This document shows, in pieces, positions 1-9,700 of a stretch of DNA of 21,666 nucleotides (its first letter is position 1; each line of letters starts with the position of its first letter). The stretch lies in assembly GCA_040752195.1 (NCBI GenBank), contig JBFMFC010000054.1:1-21666 (forward strand), read 5' to 3'. The translations under genes and the position numbers were made by a program. Under the pieces are notes generated by a model that searched no databases, was not told where the DNA came from, and saw only the letters and a program-made list of their open reading frames with translations. This DNA comes from DSNY01 sp040752195. GTDB taxonomy: Bacteria; Pseudomonadota; Gammaproteobacteria; Burkholderiales; Burkholderiaceae_F.

Positions 1-21
1 TAGCCCGGATATTCCACGAGG
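1..21 (+). repeat. Left terminal inverted repeat of the MITE-like element
   Basis: Pairs with 302-322 in inverted orientation: the outer 13 bp are identical, with mismatches at the 14th and 19th positions from the end. Confidence 0.75.
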
Positions 22-301
22 TCGCCCCCGTATGCGTGCGTTCTGTCTCGGTGAATCGGCAGTTTCGGCCCGCGTGGTGCCGATCCAATTTGTACCGCCG
101 GGGCTACGCGGGTTTGCGCGGCGCCGGCCCGGCCATCTTGCGCTCAAGTGCTCGCAAAGGCCCACCGGCCTTTGCTGCGTTCCACGGCCGCGCTGGCAGG
201 CGCGGCCGGCTGCTGCGGCGCGAAGCGGTGCTTCGCGAAACCCCGCCTCCGCCCCTCTCGCGCAACCTGGCTCGCCCCGGCATCCGCGCAACTCCCGCGT
301 C

Positions 302-322
302 CCCCGTGAAATATCCGGGCTA
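302..322 (-). repeat. Right terminal inverted repeat of the MITE-like element
   Basis: Reverse complement of 1-21 with two mismatches. Its last bases (CTA) run directly into the GGAG of the ureJ ribosome binding site at 323-326. Confidence 0.75.
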
Positions 323-334
323 GGAGTACCGACG

Positions 335-919
335 ATGCCGCGAAACAGACTCGCCTTGCCCGCGCTGGTCGCCGCGCTGCCGGGCGCCGCGCTGGCCCAT
401 GCCGGCCACGCCGATTCGTTCACCGCTGCGTTTGCGCATCCGTTCGCCGGAATCGACCATCTGCTCGCGATGCTGGTCGTCGGCGTCTGGGCCGCACGCG
501 TCGGCGAGCGGCGCGGCCTCGCGCGCGCGGCTGCGCTGCCCGTCGCCTTCGCGTTGTCGGCCGCGGTCGGACTGGGCGCCGGGCTGACGGGCATCGCGTT
601 CGCACCTGCCGAGCACGCGATCGCCGCCTCGCTGCTCGTCTTCGGTCTGGCGGCCGCACTCGCGGGCGGTCTGCCGTGGGGCGCAGGCGCGGCACTGTGC
701 GCAGCCTTCGGCGTGTTCCACGGCCTGGCGCATGGCGCGGAACTGGACGGTGCCGCATGGGCGGCAGGCGCCGGCTTGATCGCGGCCACGGCACTGCTGC
801 ATGCGGCCGGCTTCGGCCTGGCGCGCGCGGCCGGTGCGCGCCTCGCACCGGCCGCACGCGCACTCGGCGCTGGCGCGGGCGTCGCCGGTATCGCCCTGGC
901 CGTGCGGCTCGCCACCTGA
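335..919 (+). CDS. ureJ: HupE/UreJ family nickel transport-associated membrane protein
   Basis: A 194-residue hydrophobic protein of the HupE/UreJ family, thought to move nickel across the inner membrane for urease or hydrogenase assembly. It has an N-terminal signal-like hydrophobic stretch ending in ALAHAGHAD, then the family signature HPFAGIDHLLAMLVVG with conserved His and Asp. About five more hydrophobic segments follow, one containing the second His motif FGVFHGLAHGAE. The ATG at 335 is chosen because AGGAG at 322-326 lies 8 bases upstream; the same frame is open to about position 32, but that part is the non-coding element. The stop at 917-919 is 10 bp before ureB. Placement inside the urease operon argues for urease-linked nickel supply. 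Family call firm; direct transport activity is inferred. Confidence 0.9.
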   Translation: MPRNRLALPALVAALPGAALAHAGHADSFTAAFAHPFAGIDHLLAMLVVGVWAARVGERRGLARAAALPVAFALSAAVGLGAGLTGIAFAPAEHAIAASLLVFGLAAALAGGLPWGAGAALCAAFGVFHGLAHGAELDGAAWAAGAGLIAATALLHAAGFGLARAAGARLAPAARALGAGAGVAGIALAVRLAT

Positions 920-929
920 GGAGCGGACG

Positions 930-1288
930 ATGATCCCCGGTGAACTGTTCGTGCAAGCGGGCGAAGTCGAGCTGAACGCCGGCCGCCGCACGATCAAACT
1001 GGTCGTCGCCAATACCGGCGACCGGCCGATCCAGGTCGGCTCGCACTATCACTTTCACGAGACCAACGACGCGCTCGCCTTCGATCGCGCCGCGGCACGC
1101 GGCATGCGGCTGAACATCGCCGCCGGCACCGCGGTGCGCTTCGAGCCGGGCCAGCAGCGCGAGGTCGAGCTGGTCGAGCTCAGCGGCGACCGCATCGTCT
1201 ACGGCTTCAACGCGAAGGTGATGGGCGCGTTGGACGCCAAGGCGAACAAGGCGGCGGCGAAGGCGCCGTTCGAGAAGGGGGCCAAGAA

Positions 1289-1292
<4 letters not shown>
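930..1292 (+). CDS. ureB: Urease subunit beta
   Basis: A 120-residue small structural subunit of urease, which hydrolyses urea to ammonia and carbamate in the cytoplasm. The sequence begins MIPGELFVQAGEVELNAGR and carries the family segments VGSHYHFHETNDAL and RFEPGQQREVELVELSG. The C-terminal tail (AKANKAAAKAPFEKGAKK) is lysine- and alanine-rich and longer than the minimal UreB fold. The start ATG at 930 follows GAGGAG (918-923), which overlaps the ureJ stop. The gene ends in a 4-base GTGA overlap with ureC, indicating translational coupling and equal subunit dosage. The separate beta subunit implies the three-subunit (A, B, C) form of urease, with ureA upstream of the window. Confidence 0.97.
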
Positions 1293-3000
<1,708 letters not shown>

Positions 3001-3001
<1 letters not shown>

Positions 3002-3531
3002 TGCTTCGGCTGACCCGCATCCACGACGGCCCGATCGATCCCGGCGCGCGTGTGCACGTGCTGCGCCTGACGCACGACGAGCGCGTCAAGAGCCGGCTCG
3101 CCGCGCTGTGCGAAGACGGCACCGCGGCGGCGATCCTGCTGCCGCGCGGCGCCGTGCTGCGCGACGGCACCGTGCTCGCCGGCGACGAAGGCGCGTACGC
3201 GATCGTGCGCGCGGCGCCGCAACCGCTCGCGCGCGTGACCGCGCCCACGCCCTTGCTGCTGCTGCGCGCGGTGTACCACCTCGCCAACCGCCACGTGCCG
3301 GCGCAGCTGGCGGCCGATCACGCGTTGATCGAGCGCGACGCGGTGCTCGAGCGGATGCTGGTTGCGCTCGGCGCGCAGGTCGAACCTGTCGAAGCGCCGT
3401 TCGACCCCGAAGGCGGCGCCTACGGCGGCCACGACCATCGCCATCGCGACGACGTCGACGCGGCGTCGGCGACGATCGGCGAGCAGTTGTCGATCGAGGC
3501 GCACCGCGCGCGCGCACCGGGCAAGCCGTGA
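3001..3531 (+). CDS. ureE: Urease accessory protein UreE (nickel metallochaperone)
   Basis: A 176-residue nickel-binding chaperone that hands Ni to the UreDFG-apourease complex. The N-terminal UreE domain covers residues about 1-70 (MLRLTRIHDG, then KSRLAALCEDGTAAAILLPRG), followed by the metal-binding domain with ALIERDAVLERMLVALGAQV. The C-terminus carries a modest histidine cluster, GGHDHRHRDD, shorter than the long His tail of Klebsiella UreE, followed by about 25 further residues. The ATG at 3001 overlaps the ureC stop (TGATG) and the stop overlaps the ureF start (GTGA), so translation is probably coupled across all three genes. Confidence 0.95.
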
Positions 3532-4223
3532 CCCCGATCGACCCCGTCGCGCTCGGCGCCGATGCACGCCTGCGCACGCTGCTCGGCGTGCTGCACCTGG
3601 CGAGCCCGGCGCTGCCGGTCGGCGGCTTCGCCTATTCGCAGGGGCTGGAAAAGGCGATCGAGGACGGCGCCGTGCGCGACGCCGCGTCCGCGCAGCGCTG
3701 GATCGAGGACCTGTTGCGGCTGGGGCTGGCGCGCTTCGAGGCGCCGTTGTGGCTGCGCGCGTACGACGCGTTCGCACGCGCCGATCCGACGGCGTTCGCG
3801 GCGCTGAACGCGGAGCTGCTCGCCGCGCGCGAAACCGCGGAGCTGCGCGCCGAAACGCGGCAGATGGGCGCGTCGCTGCTGCGGCTGTTCCCCGCGCTCG
3901 GGCTGCCTGCGCCCGCCCTCGATCCGATCGCCTACCCGGCGGCGTTTGCCGCCGCGTGCGCCGGGCTCGGCATCGATCGCGAAGCGGGGCTCGCCGCGTA
4001 CCTGTGGGCGTGGCTCGAGAACCAGGTGCTGGTGGCGGTGAAGACCGTGCCGCTCGGCCAGCAGGCCGGGCAGCGGATGATGATCGCGCTACGCGAGCCG
4101 ATGCTGCGGGCAGCCGACGCCGCCGCACGGTTGCGCGACGACGAACTGGGTTCGGCGCTCGTATCCTTCGCGATCACCTCGGCGCGGCACGAAACGCAGT
4201 ACTCGCGGCTGTATCGCTCGTGA
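3528..4223 (+). CDS. ureF: Urease accessory protein UreF
   Basis: A 231-residue UreF, part of the UreDFG complex that activates urease; UreF gates GTP hydrolysis by UreG. Family hallmarks are LHLASPALPVGGFAYSQGLE near residues 20-40, the AETRQMGASLLRLF region mid-protein, and the near-universal C-terminal SAITSARHETQYSRLYRS-type ending, seen here as AITSARHETQYSRLYRS. It starts with GTG at 3528 inside a 4-base overlap with the ureE stop. A 31-bp gap separates it from ureG, with CGGAGT upstream of the ureG ATG. Length and C-terminus are complete. Confidence 0.96.
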   Translation: MTPIDPVALGADARLRTLLGVLHLASPALPVGGFAYSQGLEKAIEDGAVRDAASAQRWIEDLLRLGLARFEAPLWLRAYDAFARADPTAFAALNAELLAARETAELRAETRQMGASLLRLFPALGLPAPALDPIAYPAAFAAACAGLGIDREAGLAAYLWAWLENQVLVAVKTVPLGQQAGQRMMIALREPMLRAADAAARLRDDELGSALVSFAITSARHETQYSRLYRS

Positions 4224-4254
4224 TGCGGCCGTCACTCGCCATCCGGAGTTTGCA

Positions 4255-4896
4255 ATGACGAACGCCTCTGCTCTGCGCGTCGGCGTCGGCGGGCCGGTGG
4301 GCTCGGGCAAGACGACGCTGGTCGAAGTGCTGTGCAAGCGAATGCGCGCGCGTTACCGCCTCGCGGTCGTCACCAACGACATCTACACGAAGGAGGACGA
4401 GCGGCTGCTGGTCGCTGCGCAGGCGCTCGAACCGGAACGCATCCTGGGCGTGGAAACCGGCGGCTGCCCGCACACGGCGATTCGCGAGGACGCGTCGATC
4501 AACCTCGAGGCGATCGACCGCATGTGCCGGCGCTTCCCCGATCTGGATCTGATCTTCGTCGAGTCCGGCGGCGACAACCTCGCCGCCACGTTCAGCCCGG
4601 AGCTGTCGGACCTCACGATCTACGTGATCGATGTGGCCGGCGGCGAGAAGATCCCGCGCAAAGGCGGCCCGGGCATCACCAAGAGCGACCTGCTGGTGAT
4701 CAACAAGATCGACCTCGCCCCCTACGTGGGCGCCTCGCTCGACGTGATGGAACGCGACACGCGCCGCATGCGCGGCGAACGGCCGTACGTGATGACGAAT
4801 CTGAAGACCGGTGAAGGGATCGACCGCGTGATCGAGTTCATCGAGGCGCGCGGACTGCTGCGTGCGGGCGCGACGACGCACGACACGAAGGCTTGA
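4255..4896 (+). CDS. ureG: Urease accessory GTPase UreG
   Basis: A 213-residue SIMIBI-class GTPase that couples GTP hydrolysis to nickel insertion into urease. The P-loop GPVGSGKT spans residues 13-20. NDIYTKEDERLL and ESGGDNLAATFSPEL follow, and the metal-binding Cys71-Pro72-His73 motif sits in ETGGCPHTAIRED. The guanine-specificity motif NKID is present in LLVINKIDLAPYVG. The N-terminus is short, without the histidine-rich extension found in some homologues, so nickel storage must rest elsewhere. It is the last gene of the urease run. The next gene, the ligase, is convergent with a 45-bp gap in which no clear T-tailed terminator was seen. Confidence 0.98.
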   Translation: MTNASALRVGVGGPVGSGKTTLVEVLCKRMRARYRLAVVTNDIYTKEDERLLVAAQALEPERILGVETGGCPHTAIREDASINLEAIDRMCRRFPDLDLIFVESGGDNLAATFSPELSDLTIYVIDVAGGEKIPRKGGPGITKSDLLVINKIDLAPYVGASLDVMERDTRRMRGERPYVMTNLKTGEGIDRVIEFIEARGLLRAGATTHDTKA

Positions 4897-4941
4897 CGAC
4901 GTCTCGCCGCCGGCACAGAAACTCGATGCATTCGGCGTCGG

Positions 4942-6492
4942 TCACGGCGCGGCCTTCGCCAGTTGCGCGGCGTAGATCGCGCGCACCGCGTCGATCGTGT
5001 CGGCCTCGTCCGCGCGCTTGTCGGGCCGATAGCGCTTGACGCGCGCGAAGCGCAACGCGAGCCCGCCGGGATACTGCGGGCTCGCCTGCACGTCGTTGAA
5101 CGCGACTTCGACGACCAGCTCGGGCCGGACGTACACGGTGGAATCGTCGCGGCCGATCTCGCGCGCGAGCAGCTCGCGCGTCTGCCACTCGAGCAGCTCG
5201 TCGGTCAACCCCTTGAACGTCTTGCCGAGCATCACGAAACCGCCGGCCGGATCGCGCGCACCGAGATGCAGGTTCGACAGCCAGCCGCGCCTTCGCCCGT
5301 GGCCCCATTCGGCGGCGAGGACGACGAGGTCGAGCGTGTGCGCGCGCTTGACCTTGAGCCAGGCCGCGCCGCGGCTGCCGGCCTCGTACGGCGCGTCGAG
5401 CGCCTTGGCCATCACGCCCTCGTGACCGCGCGCGAGCGCCTCCGCATAGAACGCCTGCGCGGCACTCGCGTCGCCGGTGACGAGCCGCGGCACGACGAGC
5501 GCGCTCGGCAACGCATCGGACAGCGCAGCGAAGCGCTCGCGCGCCGGCTGCCCGACGAGCGACTCGCCGTCGAGCCGCAGCACGTCGAAGTAGAACGCCG
5601 CAAGCGGCAGCTCCGCGCGCAGCGCGTCGACGTCGAGCTTGCGGCCGAAGCGCCGCATCGTCACCTGGAACGGCCGCGGCGCGCCGCCGGGTGCGAGCGC
5701 GATCGCTTCGCCGTCGAGGACGAGCTCGCGCGCGGGCAGCCCGCGCACCGCCTCGACGATCTCGGGCACGGCGGCGGTGACTTCGTTCAGGTTGCGCGTG
5801 AAAACGCGCACGTCGCCGCCCGCCTTGTGGACCTGCACGCGCGCGCCGTCGAGCTTCCATTCGAACGCGGCGGTGCCGAGCCGCGCGAGCGCGTCGGCGA
5901 TGTCCTCGGCCGGTTGCGCGAGCATCGGCTTGACCGGACGCTGCGGCTCGATCGAAAAGCGCGCGAGCCCCGCCGCGCCCTCGGTGAGCGCCGCGCGCGC
6001 GACCGCGCCGAGATCGCCCGCGAACATCGCCGCGCGCCGCACGTCCCCGACCGGAACGCCGGCCGCGGCGGCGATCGCCTCGACCATCACGCCCTCGAGC
6101 GCGCCCTGCCGCAGCTCGCCGACGAGCAGCCGCGCGAGGAAGTCCTGTTCGGCGCGCGTGGCGCGCGAGAACAGCGCGGCGAGCATGGCGTTGCGCTCGG
6201 CGGCAGCCCCCTTGCCCCGGGTCGCGGCGATGCGCGCGAACGCGTCGTCGACCTCGCGCAGCGTCAGCGTCGGTGCTGCGGCAGCCGCGCCGCCGCGCAG
6301 CGCGCTCAACGTCGCCACACCCGCGCCGAGCCGGCCCTGCCGGGTTTCGCCAGAAAGAAATGCGACCGCGATCTCGACCTCATCGGGCGCCACCGCGCGC
6401 AGACACGCAGCGATCGCGTCGCGCTTGCCGAGCCGGCTCGCGGTCTGCGCGGCGCGCTTCGAGGCTTCGACGAGATCGGCGAGAAGGGTCAT
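4942..6492 (-). CDS. ATP-dependent DNA ligase
   Basis: A 516-residue ATP-dependent DNA ligase, close in length to the LigB-type enzymes of bacteria and archaea (about 510). The N-terminal half is the helical DNA-binding domain (residues about 1-190), with LLVGELRQGALEGVMVEAIA. The nucleotidyltransferase domain has motif I, EWKLDGARVQ, with the AMP-accepting Lys213, then FTRNLNEVTAAVPEI, LVLDGEAIAL, HEGVMAKALDAPYEAG and WLKVKR. The C-terminal OB domain contains VELVVEVAFND-like sequence (PELVVEVAFNDVQ). The ATG at 6492 is preferred over upstream in-frame starts because MTLLADLVEAS begins the conserved fold. These enzymes act beside the essential NAD-dependent LigA, usually in repair; the helicase and nuclease partners often found next to them are not present in the window. 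Confidence 0.93.
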   Translation of the reverse strand: MTLLADLVEASKRAAQTASRLGKRDAIAACLRAVAPDEVEIAVAFLSGETRQGRLGAGVATLSALRGGAAAAAPTLTLREVDDAFARIAATRGKGAAAERNAMLAALFSRATRAEQDFLARLLVGELRQGALEGVMVEAIAAAAGVPVGDVRRAAMFAGDLGAVARAALTEGAAGLARFSIEPQRPVKPMLAQPAEDIADALARLGTAAFEWKLDGARVQVHKAGGDVRVFTRNLNEVTAAVPEIVEAVRGLPARELVLDGEAIALAPGGAPRPFQVTMRRFGRKLDVDALRAELPLAAFYFDVLRLDGESLVGQPARERFAALSDALPSALVVPRLVTGDASAAQAFYAEALARGHEGVMAKALDAPYEAGSRGAAWLKVKRAHTLDLVVLAAEWGHGRRRGWLSNLHLGARDPAGGFVMLGKTFKGLTDELLEWQTRELLAREIGRDDSTVYVRPELVVEVAFNDVQASPQYPGGLALRFARVKRYRPDKRADEADTIDAVRAIYAAQLAKAAP

Positions 6493-6719
6493 CGCGGCCG
6501 CCCGTACACGGCTGTCCGTCACGCTCGGAAGCGGCTTGCACCAAACGCTGCAGCGCCCAGCATACGTCGAGTGCATCGGCCGACCGCCGGGCCGAACCGG
6601 CGTGAATCTTCGTCCGCACGCGCGCCGATATTCCCTGAACTCGCGCCGCACGCGGTGCTGCAATGACCACCCGGCTCGCGCTGCGTCCGTCCCGTCGCGA
6701 GCGTCAGCGAGGAGGACAC
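6493..6719. other. Divergent intergenic region between ligase and LodA-VWA genes
   Basis: 227 bp between two divergent start codons, so it must hold promoters for both genes unless they are read from outside. A TTGCAC at about 6538 could be a -35 element for the plus-strand gene, but no convincing -10 stands at a good distance. The only clear signal is AGGAGG at 6710-6715, the ribosome binding site of the gene starting at 6720. No repeat or RNA gene was seen. Confidence 0.4.
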
Positions 6720-9700
6720 ATGGCCATCACGAGCGTCAGGATCCACCCGGCGATCGGCGTCGCGCGCGTCGGCAACAGCCCGAACGAGTTCTTCATCGGC
6801 CCCGAGATCCCGGGCAAGTACGACGCGCCGCCCGGCGGCTACAAGGACGCGCAGTGCCGCGTGAAGCGGCAGGCGGCGCGCTTCCGGGTCTTCGGCTACG
6901 ACCAGAACGGAGCGCTGGTGCAGGAACTGACCGCCGCCGACGCCGAGATCGAATGGACCGTGCACCTCGTGAACAAGAAGGCGGCGACCGGCCGCAACGC
7001 CAACGTGCCCGCGGCGGACGTGACGATCGATCCGGGCGCGCGCACGATCAAGGGGCCGAACAAGGTCGCGGCGTTCGACAACGGCAAGTTCAAGCTGCCG
7101 AACCAGCCCGCGGTGACGGTGCCGCTCGGCGAGATCCGCACCGACGTCGATGCGCGGCTGCTGGTGCTCGGCGGCTTCGGCAAGGCGGCGTCGCCGACCA
7201 ACACGCCGATCGGCAGCTTCCTCGACAACAACAACTGGTACGACGACGTCTCCGACGGCCCGGTCACGGCGAAGGTCAAGCTCAACGGCACCAACACGAC
7301 GCTGACCGCCACCGGCGCATGGATCATCGTCGCGCCGCCGAAGTTCGCGCCGCAGATCGACAGCGTGATCACGCTGTACGACACGCTGCTGCAATTCGCG
7401 ATCGACCGCGGCTTCCTGACGACGCCCTCGCCGGTGTCGTACGTCAAGCACATCTACCCGATCCTGCAGCGCGCCTTCGACGCGCAGTGGGTCAGCGCAT
7501 CGGCGGCCGGGCATCACTCGTTCGCGCACCCGATCACCAACCAGGCGACGATCGACTTCATCTTCGGCAAGCTCAAGGGCGCGGGCGGCAACATGCCGCA
7601 ACTGAACAGCGGCGGCGGAACCGCGGGCGACCTGACGCCGACGCAGTTCGCGCTGATGCAGGCGTGGAAGAACGGCAACTACCAGAACGACTGGCCGCCG
7701 CCCGCGCTCGGCAACACCGTGACGCCCGACGGGCTGGACCGCGCCGCGCTGGAAGCCGCGGTCGGCGCGGCGTTCTTCCCGGGCATCGAGGCCGGCGGCT
7801 TTCCCGCCAACCAGGCGAAGTTCCGCGATCCGAACAACTACTCGGCGCCGTTGCGGCTCGACCACGCGCTCGTCTCGGCGGGCGACATCACCGCGCGCAT
7901 GGCGCTGCCGTGGCAGGCCGACTTCAAGGCCTGCGGCACCAACTGGTGGCCGGTGCCGCGCCCCAACGAGGTGATCGTCCCCGCCAGCGGCGGCTACGAG
8001 TCGTGGGACCGCGGGGTCGGCAACATGGAGGCGATGGCGGCGCAGTGGCACACGCTCGGCTTCGTGGTGAAGCAGGGTGCGCAGTACGTCGAAGCCGAGA
8101 GATGCGGCCAGACCGCGATCACGCTGGTGACACCGGTGCTCGACTTCGGCGACGTGCCGCAGAGGCCGCTCGGCGCGGTCAACACGCTGGCGCTCGCGGC
8201 GACCTTCGAGGTGTCGTCCACCGGCGGGCCGGTGACGTTGCAGTTCCAGGGCAACCCGACCGACGCGTCGTTCAGCAACGTCTCGCCGCCGCAGACGGTC
8301 GGCCCCACGGCCGGCAACGACATCGCGGTCGTGCGGCTGTGGGTCAAGTATTCGACCGGCAACGTCAACGACGTCGACGCGGGCACGGTGACCGTCGTGG
8401 AACCCGCGAGCGGACAGACGTGGACGATCGCGCTCGCGGCGCGCACGGTCGCGCGGCAGACGGCCGCCGTCGCGCTGGTGCTCGACCGCTCCGGCTCGAT
8501 GACCGAAGACCGCGGCGACGGCACCAGCAAGATCGCGAGCCTGCGCGAAGCGGCCGAGATCTTCGTCCAGCTCATGCAGCAGGGCGACGGCGTTTCGATC
8601 ACGCGCTACAACCAGGACGCGCAGCTGCTGCGGCCGGTGACCGTGCTCGGCGATCCGACCGATCCGTTCGACGCCGCGCGCGGCGACATTCTGGGCGTGC
8701 TCGGCGGGCCGGACCTGAATCCCGCGGGCGCGACCTCGATCGGCGACGGCATCTTCGAGGGCCGGCAGGCGTTGAACAACGCCAGCGCGGGCTTTGCCAA
8801 CAAGGCGATGGTCGTGCTGACCGACGGCAAGGAAAACCGCGATCGCTTCATCGCCGATGTCGCCGCGCTGATCAACCACCAGACCTTTTCGATCGGGCTG
8901 GGGACGGCCGCCAACACCAGCGCCGCCGCGCTGCAGACGATCTCGGGCAACAGCGGCGGCTACCTGCTGGTGACCGGCGCGATCGATACGAACAATCGCT
9001 TCCTGCTGTCGAAGTACTTCGTGCAGATCCTCGCGGGCATCAGCAACGCCGAGATCGTGCTCGATCCCGACGGCCTGCTGCTGCCGGGCCTGCCGCAGAT
9101 GATCCCGGTGCAGGTGACCGAACAGGACGCGGTGCTCGAGGTCGTGCTGCTCACACCCGCGCCGAAGGCGGTGACCTTCCTGCTGCGCACGCCGACCGGC
9201 CAGCTCATCGCGCCGGGCTCGACGGCGCAGTTCGGCGGCATCCAGTTTTTCGCCGGCCGCGGCGTCGCCTACTACCGTGTGGCGCTGCCGACCGAGCTAA
9301 CGCCGCAGCGCCTCGATCACGCCGGCACGTGGCAGGTCGTGCTGCTGTTCGGCAAGCGCGGCGGGCCTTCGATCGGCGAGCGCGCGGCGCTGGCGCAGAC
9401 GCACGCGGCGACCGGCGCGGCCGCGCGCGGCCTGCCATTCAGCGTCAGCGTGCACGCGTACTCGAACATCTCGCTGCGAACCACGGTCAACCAGGCGAGC
9501 CTCGCGCCCGGCGCGGAAGTGACGATCACCGCGACGGTGCTCGAAAGCGGCATTCCGCTCGAGCGCGGCGTGACCGCATGGGCCGAAGTCACCGCGCCCG
9601 ATCGCACGACGCAGCGCGTCGCGCTGCGCGCGGGCGGCGGCGCCGCGCGCGGCGCGTTCCGCGCCGATCAGGTCGGCGTCTACAGGGCGCGCGTACGCGC

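Larger units (their letters stand above)
1..322. mobile_element. MITE-like non-coding element with terminal inverted repeats
   Basis: The first bases of the window and positions 302-322 are inverted copies of each other. The outer 13 bp (TAGCCCGGATATT) match perfectly, and 19 of 21 positions match overall. The interior has no convincing gene: open frames run through it, but they lack recognisable protein features. It contains three perfect hairpins: 154-162 with 167-175 (9 bp), 185-193 with 200-208 (9 bp) and 219-226 with 230-237 (8 bp). Short length, terminal inverted repeats, strong internal structure and no transposase fit a miniature inverted-repeat transposable element. The left boundary is at the window edge, so the repeat may extend further left and a target-site duplication cannot be checked. 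The right end abuts the ureJ ribosome binding site. The family is not identified from sequence alone. Confidence 0.6.

Noticed and set aside
32..334. N-terminal extension of ureJ through the repeat element
   Set aside because: The frame is open, but the extra residues are Arg/Pro-rich without homology and would bury the signal-like segment; the ATG at 335 has a good ribosome binding site.
4838..4945. Minus-strand 35-codon frame starting with GTG that overlaps the ligase stop as GTGA
   Set aside because: The overlap looks like an operon junction, but the product is short, matches no family I know, and its last 59 bases are antisense to the conserved end of ureG. Chance is more likely.
6663..6719. 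Upstream ATG for the LodA-VWA gene
   Set aside because: The added 19 residues are basic and outside the family; the ATG at 6720 has AGGAGG correctly placed and begins the conserved LodA start.
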